This document shows, one piece after another, positions 11,549-22,133 of a stretch of DNA of 64,000 bases. The DNA is taken from contig LSAX01000001.1 in NCBI GenBank assembly GCA_001557505.1, positions 4,650,001-4,714,000 of the forward strand, in the 5' to 3' direction. Below the pieces are notes generated by a model. The model ran no database searches, was not told the DNA's origin, and was given only the letters and a program-made list of their open reading frames with translations. Numbering within the stretch: position 1 is the first letter of the stretch; every line of letters begins with the position of its first letter. Source of the DNA: Reticulascus tulasneorum. Taxonomy: Eukaryota; Ascomycota; Sordariomycetes; Glomerellales; Reticulascaceae. Made by a program: the position numbers and the translations under genes.

Positions 11549-12640
11549 GCCTGAGAAAATCGCTCAAAGATACGAGTCTGGACATAGCGGTCGCCGGGAA
11601 TACAGAATCTCTGCCATCATCTGCCTATTCGAACAGTTATACAGCTATGGGGGCTCGAACAGTCTCAAAACGAATTAGGGAACAAAATTATGTCCCCGCT
11701 CCATCTTGGACGGTCGTGTGCCTGATACGATCAATAGGTTTCTCTGGGGACGGGCAGATGATGGACTTCGTCCCCCTCGGGTGGAAGTGGCAAATGCCAG
11801 ATCTATGCTCTGATGAAATAGGATGTGCCTAGGTGGCGGTCGGTCCTCTCTATTGCAATTTCCTTGTAGTGAAATGAATGCTGTACCATCGGCGTCGGTG
11901 GCGTTCTGCTTTGGTGGGGAGTTTTCGGGGGTTCTGCAGTACAGCCCTTGCGGATCGCGGAAAACACCGTGACGCTTTGGCACCTGGACATTCAAGTCTT
12001 ATTCGCAGAAAAGTATTTGCAGTGAATGCTGCAGTGAATATGTGGTAGATTATCAAGATATTCGCATAAATCCCTCCATCGTCGTTCATTCAACTTTCTG
12101 ATAAAAGTCGCTCAATACCCCAGCTCAAGAACGCCTGCCGTATTTAGAGGTAGTCAACGCATTGGTTTTCTACGATACGCATACGGCCCCAGGAATTGCT
12201 CCAAGCAGTTGAATAGTAATCAGAAAAGGGCTTCCCCCGGTCGATCGTAACGAAACGACGAATGGAAAGGAAAGGGGCTGAACTGCGTAACCGATATACT
12301 GGGAAATGGTTGCCCCGCGATTATGCCCTAGGGGAAAGTTCGTCCGACGCCCAGCCTTGGCTGGCAGGCATATACGGTGTGAATGAGACCAGCAAGACAA
12401 AGGGCAAATCTTGCACGGGCGAAAACACCAGAGGTAACGACCTCAAACTCATATTAACCTCACAATCCTGCCAGTCTGGCAAAGAGTACCGGCCCCAACA
12501 ACTTGCCCCATCTAGCAGGCCAATTGCAAAAGAGACAGCTTTCAGAAACTTGTCGACTTCATCAACGGCATTTTCAGCACCACCTCTTCAATATACACAC
12601 CTACAAAGTCCAATCTCAACCGAGACAGCAACCACCCACA
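11549..12640. other. Intergenic
   Basis: Open frames on both strands are short and have no family resemblance. A longer frame reading into the next gene from 12503 has no supporting start. The last 200 bases are probably the promoter and leader of the PhnB-like gene. Confidence 0.5.
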
Positions 12641-13135
12641 ATGCCACTCAACAGCATCACCACCTGCCTCTGGTTTGACGGCCAAGCCGAAGACGCGGCC
12701 AACTTCTACATCTCCATTTTCGAGAATTCCAAGATCACCCATACTCAGTACTTCTCCGAGGCAGGCAAGGAGTTTCACGGCAGAGAACCCGGCAGCGTGC
12801 TCGTGGTCGAATTCGAGCTGAACGGCCATCGATTTGTGGGGCTGAATGGCGGACCGAACTTTAAGTTCAGCGAGGCAATCTCATTCCAGATCGATTGCGA
12901 GGACCAGGAAGAAGTGGACTACTACTGGAGCAAGCTGGGCGAGGGAGGCGACGAAGCCAAGCAGCAATGTGGCTGGCTTGGTGACAAGTTTGGGGTCTCC
13001 TGGCAGGTGGTGCCCAAGGTCCTGAAGGAGTTGATGAACGATCCAGACAAAGAAAAGGCAGATCGAGTGACTGTGGCCATGATGGGGATGAGAAAGCTGG
13101 ATATTGCCGGCCTGCGAAAGGCATATGATGGATGA
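12641..13135 (+). CDS. PhnB-like / glyoxalase-fold protein (3-demethylubiquinone methyltransferase-like domain)
   Basis: An intronless frame of 164 residues. The ATG at 12641 lies just after a run ending accacccaca and begins MPLNSITTCLWFDGQAEDA, the family's typical first strand and helix. The sequence continues with ANFYISIFENSKI, EFELNGHRFVGLNGGP and FKFSEAISFQIDCEDQEEVD, then WLGDKFGVSWQVVP, all characteristic of PF06983-type vicinal oxygen chelate fold proteins. These small dimeric proteins are widespread in bacteria and fungi. Biochemical roles are mostly unknown and the methyltransferase name is historical. Length and motif order are normal, so the gene looks intact. It stands alone between unrelated genes. 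Confidence 0.9.
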   Translation: MPLNSITTCLWFDGQAEDAANFYISIFENSKITHTQYFSEAGKEFHGREPGSVLVVEFELNGHRFVGLNGGPNFKFSEAISFQIDCEDQEEVDYYWSKLGEGGDEAKQQCGWLGDKFGVSWQVVPKVLKELMNDPDKEKADRVTVAMMGMRKLDIAGLRKAYDG

Positions 13136-13925
13136 GACATGAGCATCTTAGGTACCTGGTCACTCGCAATCGTATCTATACACGGAAATGGGTTCGAGGC
13201 TTTGGAAAGCAAGGGCTTTTTCCTACCTATGGAGATGTTTGGTGTGTGGCTGCTGTGGGCTTGGGGAGATGGGAGTGACGGGCAGCTATTTACAGAGAAC
13301 TACGCCTTTGTAGATATGTCGGCCATGGGGCACAAGCCAGATCTGCCCATCAATGGACTCCATAAAGAGTGTGCTGTTTACTTATTCTGTTCTTGATGTG
13401 ATGGTAACATATGTAGGGATGAAGCAGGTGCAGTCGTGGACCTCGAAGAATTCTCACGCTGCCACCCACCGCCACACACTTCACATCTCGCATTTTCTGT
13501 AGACATCTTCTCTTGCTATCCTCATTCGCGCCTCATATTCAAGAGCATTGGAGGGCGGGCCTCGGACTCACAATCTTCTCACTCACACATCAGATGACCA
13601 AGCTGCAGTCTGGTAATTCGAGTTGCGGAAGGCTCGAGACAGACAGTGGTTAAGGAAAATCTCACGAGCTCCTTCCTCCAACCTCAATTGCATCAAAAAC
13701 CCTCGTCCCACCGGCACATTCTTTAACCACCGCGTTTCCTTCTTCCGTAAGTGACAAAAGGTGTCTCTGTCCACACTCCTCTCACCAGGCTACCGGTCCC
13801 CCATCGACGGACGAGCACAATCCGCTTCTCCTCGTTAGTGACACTCTCCATTGACAAGCAATCCGCGGCTTCTCATCGGTCAAAAGATTGTTACGTGAAG
13901 CTTTCCTCTCCGCAACCGTATCAAA
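13136..13925. other. Intergenic
   Basis: Short unsupported frames only. The stretch 13440-13920 is pyrimidine-rich on the + strand and probably serves as promoter and leader for the gene at 13926. Confidence 0.5.
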
Positions 13926-14640
13926 ATGGCATCGCTGGAGACCGATGCTGCCAGAGAGGCCAGAGAACTAAGGGATGTTATCAAGTTCATGGGAGCTGCA
14001 AAATTCTATGAAACGTATGTGGTACCCTCAGTGTATCGGTGATTGTTAGCACTAACCCACACTCGACAGTTACACGAACGCCGAGGACCAGCGCTGGGTT
14101 GCTAAGTGGCATGCGGACCATCCTTCCGTACCTGATCATCTGACGCAGCTGCCGAATGGTCGTGAGAGGTATGTCAACAGGGCCGGAAACCCATGCTTCA
14201 AAGACCCCGAACGCTACATTCAGAGGACCCAAGCCACCCATGCTCAGCCCAGACGAAGTACTGCGGGCGTGGCGCTTCAGGTTCAGAATCAAGATCTGTA
14301 TCCGCCTAAGATCCAGGCAGAATTCGTCCGTGGAGAAGCCGAAACCTCAAACCGTGGCTACAAACCCTTGACGTTACACGCCGTGTCTCTTCCAGGCTAT
14401 GCTTCTTACGTGCAATCATCCGAAGACGAGGCATCGACTGCCCAGGCTTCTCGGGACACCTCTCGCGCTGAGGCTCCGGTTGGTACCTACCACCCAGAAA
14501 AGGCGTATGACACGGACTACGAGGATTCTAGACAGTTCGTTACTTCTGCTATCGTCGGACGCCCTAACGCCCGCACTATGACGACTCGGTCGTGTGGTTG
14601 GAACAAGACATCTGGTTGTGCACAACCCGGACAGCATTAA
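13926..14640 (+). CDS. Hypothetical protein, two exons
   Basis: Exons 13926-14014 and 14070-14640 give 219 residues. The intron is 55 nt with donor gtatgt, a ctaac branch and acceptor gacag. The N-terminus (ATG at 13926) is a charged helix ending KFMGAAKFYETYTN, followed by DQRWVAKWHADHP. The rest is hydrophilic and rich in Arg, Gln, Ser and Pro with no signal peptide or membrane segment, which suggests a largely disordered intracellular protein. I do not recognise the family. The C-terminal 25 residues read less naturally than the rest, so an unnoticed intron or frame break near 14580 is possible. Confidence 0.6.
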
Positions 14641-15751
14641 CTCGGCTGCCAATCGAATCTTCATTCACTGCGCAAGCTTCTTGAAACCGGTGAATTATAA
14701 AGCAGCACGAGAGACAGTATGGGCGGCAGTGTAAGTCGCAATCGCGCATCTACATGATTCTACTTTTGGTAGCTACATATTGCACGCTCATGCACTTACT
14801 ATTCGGGGTCTGTGACGACATCAATGCCAAGATAATTCGATAAATTCATGGCCAGCCAACTGGGCTTCATGTGGGACTCATTATAACCTGCGTGTTGATT
14901 GTTTACCAAGGCTGGAATTGATTACCATCTGATGGCACCCCAACCTCACCGACAGAAAGACCCAAGGTAAACCATGATCAAGGGACTGCATGGCTGCGTC
15001 TCATTTTCGGAGGAGTCGCCTAGGTTAGTCAATCGTATACCAGCACGCACAATGCTTACACCGGTATCCCGAAATTAGGGAATTTGGCGCTCCAAGTAGC
15101 CAACCATGTTCAGGAAGATGGGGGCAGTGCAATAGACGTACCACAATCTGCAGCGTGTAGTGGCAGCAAATACTCCATAATTATACAGATTAGATGAACT
15201 CCAGTTTTAGGCAGGCTTGAAAGAGGATTACAATGCTATTCCGATCTGGGGAATTTCGGCGCCGTGTATCGGCTGCTGCTGTGGGTGGAACTGGTCTATG
15301 GGGCTCACCCGCGGGTTTGCTGGTCGCTCCGCGGACCTGGCGGAGAGCCCCGCGGACTTGCTCAACGACATAGCCTGCTCGTAGAAACACTAAAAACGGA
15401 CTACATAGTAGCTCATCCGTTCTCCAGGGGTGAGAAAGATTCAGGATTCGCGGCGCTGCCCTACAACGATCGCTTCGCCACGATTAAGCTTCCGATGCCG
15501 CGTACCTACCTTAAGCCTCCGGAGTATTCAGAGATCATGATCGTCATGAGAATTGCAAGCCGGACATCTATGGCCTACTATATAATGTTTCGCCCGGAAG
15601 AGTTGATCAATATGTTCAGCCATCAAATCTGCATCTCTCTCTTGCTACACACGCGCAATCCGCTCTCACTCGGATCTTCGACTATCCAAGACCCCATTCT
15701 ACCACGCTATCTGCATCGTTTTCTTGGTATCTTCGGACAACAAGAATCACA
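14641..15751. other. Intergenic
   Basis: One 177-codon frame (15264-15797) has no family resemblance and overlaps the start of the next gene, so I treat it as chance. Otherwise I see nothing in this stretch beyond the likely promoter of the CrtC-like gene. Confidence 0.5.
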
Positions 15752-17144
15752 ATGTTTGGCTCTCGCGGGTCCACCGTCATCGCGGCGGGCATTCTAGCTC
15801 TGGCGAATCTCATCGTTGCCGACACCGTATTCATCCCGTCGTCACCAGCTTCGGGCCAATCTGTCGGCCAGTACATAGCTGACGGCCATGGCTTCGACGC
15901 GCCAAAGGTGTCTCCGATCAACAACACCGCTTACGACTGGTGGTATTTCGACGTCGTCTCGGACACCGTGGATGCCGTCACTGGAGGCATGCAGTCGATA
16001 GTTGTCGTCTTTTTTACTAGCACTGCAGGCGGGTTCTCGCCTTTGCTCATACCCTCAACATTTGGATTCACTAGCGTGGATCTCGTACAGATAACTGTGG
16101 GCTACGCCAACGGCACATTGTTTAACACCTTTCTGAACGGCACTGGCGCATTCATCACGACGTGTGGCGATAAAACCACTGGCAAATTCTTCGACGAGCA
16201 AGGCAGTATAGATTTTATGGGATCCTACGACTTGTCGTCCTACACCATTGAATTTAACACCCCCGCGATAGGGCTTGTCGGAACGGTCAACTTTGGATCG
16301 GTGAGTACTTCCTCTCTTCCCATTCCCCCTTTTCAGATCCTGGTCTGAACAATTACTCTGGGACCGCTCCTGTCTTACCTATACCTGGCCCTATGCATCC
16401 GTGTATTCGTCCCATATATTTACACTCCATTCTAAGGATCTTTCTAACGCAATGATTCTAGGTCGCACCACCGCACTATTTCGGCGGCCCGGCATTCAAG
16501 GGCCAAAACATGGAAATTGATCAAGAAATCGGATGGGCCAACGCGGTTCCTGACGCGGTATCTAGGGTGGATCTTAAAGTTGGCGGACAGGATTTCAACT
16601 TTACCGGCACCGGTTATCATGACAAGGTGAGGCGCACTGGGAGCTTTTGTTCTGCGTAAATGATCAACCATCTAATGCCGAAGTCTTCTAGAATTGGGGA
16701 CTCGCTCCCTTTTGGCAGACCGTCCGCGCCTGGTACTGGGGCCACGGTCGACTGGGCCCATACTCGGTCGTGTGGTTCGACTACATCAGTCCATCTGGGG
16801 TTAACCGCCTGTCTTCCTATGTGGCTAGGGATAACGAGATTCTCGTTGCGAGCACGACGGGCATTCAGGCGCGTCCGATTGGTGAAAACTCGACTTACCC
16901 GCCCCTCAGCACGACCGGTGGGCCAACCGGTTTTCATATCAGCGTGGATGTCCCTGAAGGCACGCTCGCTTTCGATGTCATCGGCAGGGGGATAATTGGC
17001 GGCATCAGCCCGGGCAACTATACTCGCTGGGCAGGCTGGATGACTGGAGGGCTTAACAACGCAACTGATCTCCAGGGACCGTCTATATTTGAGCAATTTG
17101 CTTTTACCACCCCAGTCTCCAATACGACTGTGAGGAGGTATTGA
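15752..17144 (+). CDS. Secreted hydroxyneurosporene-synthase (CrtC)-like / Diels-Alderase-like lipocalin-fold protein
   Basis: Three exons (15752-16300, 16462-16626, 16692-17144) encode 388 residues. The start at 15752 gives a short basic n-region and a hydrophobic core (STVIAAGILALANLIVA), a good signal peptide. NTAYDWWYFDVVS near residue 60 and the later GYHDKNWG (joined across intron 2) plus WYWGHGRLGPYSVVWFDY are the recognisable blocks of the fungal CrtC/Diels-Alderase group. Members bind hydrophobic polyenes and some catalyse intramolecular [4+2] cyclisation in decalin biosynthesis; others have no known activity. Several N-glycosylation sequons are present, fitting secretion. No polyketide synthase lies in the window, so a cyclase role is only a possibility. 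Confidence 0.8.
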
Positions 17145-17897
17145 TGTCATGTAACTCGAAATCGGGCGGTTGAATTTTGATATTGTATTGGAGGAGTCGG
17201 AAATGGTCGAGGGTCCGGAAGGTTTAGTTGGATAGACAGGTTTGTATTTTGTAACCTATCTACAGTCATTACAGTCTGATAATTATGATTTCATATGCGA
17301 ACCCGTCGAATTCGCCAAGGTGGTGGTACGCGTCAGGGTCGCACCAATTGCGCTTCACTTTCCGTACAAATGAATTGAGCAGTGCCGCTACCCGATAACA
17401 TCTCTGAGACTCACCACCTGCGCAGGCAAGCCTGTTGATAACTTTATACTCCAATCAAACGGAACGGTGTGGCGAGTATATCCTACTTTATTCGAATGCT
17501 AAAGAGGAAACAGACGATATTTGTAGGGAGGAGCCTTCCGTATTGAACTGTGGATATGTCAAACACTATGACAAGTGCAAACATATCCAGAATCGTAACG
17601 TCATGCTGATAGAATGGCATGATGATACTGCATACCGGGGAGGCTTGGGAGTTATCGGAAAGAATGACTGGAATAACGATGGCGCCACTCTTCAAGGAAA
17701 TGGGAAACGCCTCATCCCTTTCAAGGTTAGAAGGGCAACTTGCGTGTATGGCAACAATACCGGACGCCCAGCTGTAACCATTTAGGTAGTATGTCATACA
17801 TTCCAAGCAGTAGCAATAATACCAGCGATTGTATACGGGTTCAGTCGTTTACGCTCTTATATTTATCCTCCACACTGAGAGTGGATTATGTGACCGG
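17145..17897. other. Intergenic between convergent genes
   Basis: Overlapping frames of 107-116 codons occur on both strands (about 17435-17806) but neither shows a motif or a plausible gene structure. I see no gene here. Confidence 0.5.
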
Positions 17898-18921
17898 CTA
17901 TGCGGATACGCTCCCAATAAACACAACTTCCACAGCTGCGAATCTGGGCAGGTAACACCTTAGCATTCATTCACATTCTACTGTTTTATGCTAGCAGATA
18001 AGACTCACGTTGCTACTGCCGCGAATATTTCAATCCTCTTTGCGTTAGTCAAGAGTGAGAGCATCGTAGCGAAGAATGCAGTGATTCCGATCATGATGTA
18101 TATGCGCTTGAGGAGGTCCTTCTCAAAATACAGACCTAAGACGGCGAGCGCAGGAAGAATTGAGGCCATGGTTGTCGTGAAAACTTTACCTACTCTGGCA
18201 TGCCACTCGTTCGAGTATTGGATAAGACCTGACTCCGGGTCGATGATACCTCTCTTGCGCCATTTGTGGCCCCAGCATCTATGATATATCCAAACCGCCG
18301 CTGATGTCAAGCATGTGGTAAAGGCGTCGTTTGGCTGAACCTTTTCGCTCAATGTTAAGAAATCCCCGTCGTATCTGGATTGCCATAGAAACGCCTCTGA
18401 GCTTTGGGGAAAACATCGTCCCCCGTGGGCATCCCTTAGCCATTTCCGGAGGATAGACAAAGAGCTCCCAGAAGGATGATGGAGCTTCTGCAACTGGTAC
18501 ACTGTAGTCCATATTAACTGCGAACGCTGTCTTGTTCCTTTACCTGAGAAGGGCATACCTTGAAGAAGAAATCTGTCTAGTGAGAGGCAAGGCTATCAGT
18601 ATTAGTCCGCAGATTTTCTCTCCCCATCCACTTACTGTACTCATTCAATTTATCCTTGATTAACGTCAACTTCTCAAGCTGGTCTGCGTCTTTACCATCC
18701 TTGCTGGCCCACAACTTCTTAAAGGAAGTGTGATAATCACGGCCCTCTTTTATATCTTCCTCGACAACCTCGTCAAATTCTTTCTCCAAGTAAAGCAATT
18801 CGGCCTGCAACTTAAGTATCGTAAGCATGTTTAGGCGGCTGAAACGACGGAGGATAGCAACGTCGCTGTCCTGGCCCATCAATCGAGCCAGCCGCGGATA
18901 TCCGGCTGCTTCGGTAAGCAT
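17898..18921 (-). CDS. DUF6594 family membrane protein
   Basis: Four exons, read leftward (18921-18636, 18576-18559, 18501-18009, 17943-17898), encode 280 residues. The N-terminal block EAAGYPRLARLMG followed by AILRRFSRLNMLTILKLQAEL is diagnostic for DUF6594, a large fungal family of unknown function. After a soluble central part comes IIDPESGLIQYSNEW and then hydrophobic C-terminal segments (TTTMASILPALAVLGLYF, YIMIGITAFFATMLSLL, FAAVEVVFIG), the normal family ending. Exon 2 is only 18 nt. Skipping its second intron would still leave an open frame (reading through 18558-18502), but the spliced version restores the family spacing better. The start could lie further upstream if a short exon was missed. 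Confidence 0.82.
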
Positions 18922-19421
18922 TTCGAAAGATTGGCTCGCGAGTGGCAAAATCAAAGTACCAATGAGCTTGGATTCTGGCTTCTCGTATAAGCCTCCCTTG
19001 AGTGCTGATAGGTAGTGAGATGTGCAGCTTGAGAAAAAGACGGAAACAAGAGATCAGGTTTAGGGTATCGTTAAGAAGAGTAGAGGAGAAGTAGCGTAAG
19101 GCAGCGTAGAACAACGGCTGGCTTTGCACCAACCAGGCGGAGACATGTCACGAAACCCGTTTGTGACAAAACACTAAGGAAAGGTGTAAAATGCCTACCT
19201 GGTTGCCTCGTAGTCCGCCGCGCCCGATGCCGAAGCCAATCATAGTTCACCGCGCAGCCTGGCCAGAAAACTAGAAAAAAGGCAACCCAACAGCCTTTCC
19301 TTCATACATCCATGTTGTAATAAGCCAGGAAAATTTCCAATAGCCCTAAATCTTTACCCCAACAAGTCAAGATCTTATCTCACAACGCACTTCATAACCT
19401 CGCAAGGTAACGACAGGTGAT
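18922..19421. other. Divergent intergenic region
   Basis: This stretch separates the leftward DUF6594 gene from a rightward gene at 19422 and must hold both promoters. I see no clear TATA box or repeat. Confidence 0.4.
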
Positions 19422-19880
19422 ATGTGCGATCCGCTTGGCACCATCGGATTCATCACCGGCGCGGTAAGCAGCGTCGCACTCGCAGCTCATGTGCGGAAAA
19501 ACCTCCAAAACATAAAGTATGAGCTGCGCCAGCAGCAAGCTGATATCGAGATCCTGTCACTGATTGTCTCTGAGGCGGAACGAGCCTTTATCTCTCATGG
19601 CCGACCTTCTGAAGCTGTCAGGCTAGCCATGGAGGTGTGCGTGCAGAGAAAGGCGGAGTTCGAAGAGTCGATAAGTTGGTTACTGCAGGTGCAGCTATTA
19701 TTAGATGAAGGAGCCGAGCTCAGGATGAGGGTTAAGATCAAAAGATTCAAAGTGGCTTTCTTCGATGCACATAAACGACACCTGGCGTACCAGGCATTTC
19801 ACGATTCCGTCTTGCTCCTGAGAGATTTAAGCGACCGGTCTGTCTTCCCCGAACCAATGATGGCTGGGCTGAATAGCTAA
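19422..19880 (+). CDS. Fungal N-terminal-domain protein, short or truncated
   Basis: A 152-residue frame starts at an ATG with the sequence MCDPLGTIGFITGAVSSVAL. That hydrophobic start followed by amphipathic helices (IEILSLIVSEAERAF, SISWLLQVQLLLDEG) is the signature of the fungal N-terminal domain often found at the front of STAND, ankyrin and other multidomain proteins. On its own it stops at 19880. It may be the first exon of a longer gene that includes the retropepsin-like frame beginning 45 bases later, but I could not find a convincing intron linking them. Alternatively it is a truncated remnant. Confidence 0.55.
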   Translation: MCDPLGTIGFITGAVSSVALAAHVRKNLQNIKYELRQQQADIEILSLIVSEAERAFISHGRPSEAVRLAMEVCVQRKAEFEESISWLLQVQLLLDEGAELRMRVKIKRFKVAFFDAHKRHLAYQAFHDSVLLLRDLSDRSVFPEPMMAGLNS

Positions 19881-20026
19881 TAAATAAGTAGCATGCATAC
19901 ACATGATCAGCTAAGCTATGTGCGGTGGGTTCTGTTGAGCAACTTGCGAATGTCGAAAGTCAACTAATCAGATGCCTGAGCAGCACTATAGCATCAGATC
20001 TCCAGATTGGCACTCTAGCCACCGAC

Positions 20027-20738
20027 ATGTCGAATGATGGCGTAGAGGACTGGGAACCGAAGAAAGATCTCGGAGAAACTGGCGAGCCTCGGAATGATGA
20101 ATTTACCGCGCAGCAATCGTTGGTCCGAATCTTGAAGGATGGCTTTACCTTTGACGGCGTGGTTGTTGCACCGCGAGAGAATGGGCTCAAGTATATTGCC
20201 GTCCGTGGTTTGATGGACTCCGGCTGCGAGGCATATCTAATTTCTAGAGCCGTGATCCAAAGGGCAGGGTTTACTGAGGCTGATATGAAACCCGTCGTTG
20301 ACCTGGAGCTCCACGGCCTCGAAGGAGCGGCATGCAAGCCGAAATTCCAGATCGAGTTGACGTGGTACATGAATCGTCACATGAACTCTAGAGTCGGCAC
20401 ATTCTTCGTCATCGAAGATACGGCTTTCGACATCCTGATTCCATCAAGCCTTCTCGTTAACAGCCGAAGTGTCGATAACATCGGCCAAGCTGCATATATT
20501 CTTCATCTTCGAAAGAAAAAAGCTGGTAAGACCCCCACTGAACTGTTGGAGGCTGAAGCAACTCTACTAACGCCCAGTCAAAGCTGAGGTACAGCAGGAG
20601 ATGAAAGCCGAGGCTGAGCAATCGAAGCGAGCATCTATGCAGGAAGAGGCGGACGCGGAGGAGAGGAAACAAAATCGGATACAGAAGAAGAAAGAAAGAG
20701 AAGAAGCTGCTAAGGCTTCGAATGCTTCTACTTCTTAG
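20027..20738 (+). CDS. Retropepsin-like domain protein with basic coiled-coil tail
   Basis: Exons 20027-20525 and 20578-20738 (52-nt intron, gtaaga to cccag with an actaac branch) give 219 residues from the ATG at 20027. The frame stays open back to 19925 without an ATG. The core reads GLKYIAVRGLMDSGCEAYLISRAVI: Asp-Ser-Gly at about residue 64 sits after a hydrophobic strand, as in the flap-less half of retroviral-type aspartic proteases. A later hydrophobic strand (FDILIPSSLLV) matches the second psi-loop of the fold. The tail is a Lys/Glu/Gln-rich helix. I infer a domesticated or structural retropepsin fold, as seen in many fungal proteins. Proteolytic activity is uncertain, and the link with the preceding N-terminal-domain frame is unresolved. 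Confidence 0.55.
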
Positions 20739-21104
20739 GCGTGAAAATGACCGTGAATCCTTTATCGATGTGTCAAGGGTAATAACATGGTGGGTATGAG
20801 TTTGGTGATAGTGACTTCGTTTCCATCAGCATGTTGTTCGCCAAGGGATATGCCAATGTATTGATAAGGCCCCTATTCGCCACCTGGCCAATCCGGATGG
20901 GTACTACTGTTTGCTTTCCAACTCCACAACGGGGCGGAGCAAGACTCGAAAACATGCAGGGAAAAGGGTTATTATAATCATAGATCACCTAGTCCGCACA
21001 CTCTCATCGCACCTCGATCTCTTGTCTCGGATATCTCTACCGCCAGTCTTCCTTTGTATAGTTCAACTCGCATCGAATCGCTCACCCATTTCGTCCATTA
21101 GTGG
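20739..21104. other. Intergenic
   Basis: No supported feature. Probably the 3' end of the retropepsin-like gene and the former promoter of the pseudogene at 21105. Confidence 0.4.
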
Positions 21105-21856
21105 CAATGCCCAACTCTCAGAGTGGCAAGGACGCTTTCATTGATGCAACTCTGCCTCCGCCACCTAGACCGGCCTCTGCAGCGGGTTCGGCAAAGATCA
21201 CGGTACCGACCGAGAAATCTAGCACGATACAGGAGTTAAGCAAGTGGAAATTTCTCTTCCGTAGTTCTATTATCATAAAAACGACCTTGTTGGCATCGGA
21301 TGTATCGTCTCAATCCTCATCAGCGGTCCGCATCTGGCGTACGTCCCTTTCCTAAACTATGTTGAGGACAAGAAATTCGCGCCGTACCCCCTTGCTGCTG
21401 TAAGTATATCTATCTGGGTTCTCCGTCAGACTGACTGACAATTCGAAGTTCGCCCTCTCCCTTCTCTGGTCCCTCAATGCCATCCTCATTCCCGTCATCC
21501 GCAGGACGCACCGTGAGATCCGCCCCGGCATCACCTTCGCTCTTGACCTTCTCTTCACTCTCTATTTTATTCCGTCAACAGCTCTCACAATCCTTAGCAT
21601 AGACGCCCTCCAGTAATTCGGTAGTTTTTCGACTTTCGAAGATCCTAGCCTGGGTGGTAGCGCGCGGGGGTGGTACGTTCTTGCGCCTGACAATACCTGG
21701 GTCTACAACGTCACCCGCGTGACTGACGCTGCGAATCCCGTCAGAGATTGCTCACCAGACTTTACCAGTTGCACAGAGCAAGATTTCGTCATCAATGCCA
21801 TGTGGCAGGAAAAGCCGCGACGCTATGCAACGAATATCGTGGTTGCAACTGCTTAA
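21105..21856 (+). pseudogene. Broken multi-pass membrane protein gene
   Basis: A coherent membrane protein can be read in pieces. The first frame from ATG 21105 is MPNSQSGKDAFID and continues to KWKFLFRSS. After about 21285 the sequence only makes sense one frame over (VGIGCIVSILISG, then FLNYVEDKKFAPYPLAA). A normal 49-nt intron at 21400-21448 joins to FALSLLWSLNAILIPVI. The frame then meets an in-frame TAA at 21614-21616 and reads on without a break as FGSFSTFEDPS to a final stop at 21854-21856. So there are two lesions: a one-base shift near 21280 and one nonsense codon. The product would have had about four membrane segments and a soluble, N-glycosylatable tail. An unrecognised intron could explain the first lesion but not the second. 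Confidence 0.7.
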
Positions 21857-22133
21857 CTACTGCTGCTGTCACTTCACTTCACCATGATTGTGTGGTGGTG
21901 CGTTGGTAGGTATCGGCATGACAGAGGGGCACGTAGGGCTAACAGGTAGATTCTGCAGCTTTGCGTGAAAATAATTCCAGATTATGCAAGCGATATCATT
22001 AACTTCGTGAAACGTTGCTTCACCTTAATGGGCTAACCCAAGTACATACATCCGCAAGAAACCCACCCACAATTACTCGCCGGCATCATTGGCTAAGTCG
22101 CCCAACGTCCAAGCCCGTGAGCACAGAGTGCTT

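Noticed and set aside
12262..12678. Frame reading into the PhnB-like gene from upstream
   Set aside because: Out of frame with the domain; the ATG at 12641 gives the normal family N-terminus.
15264..15797. 177-codon + strand frame before the CrtC-like gene
   Set aside because: Overlaps the real start and signal peptide in another frame; no motif.
17435..17806. Overlapping 107-116-codon frames on both strands
   Set aside because: Neither has a start context, motif or intron structure; mutual shadows.
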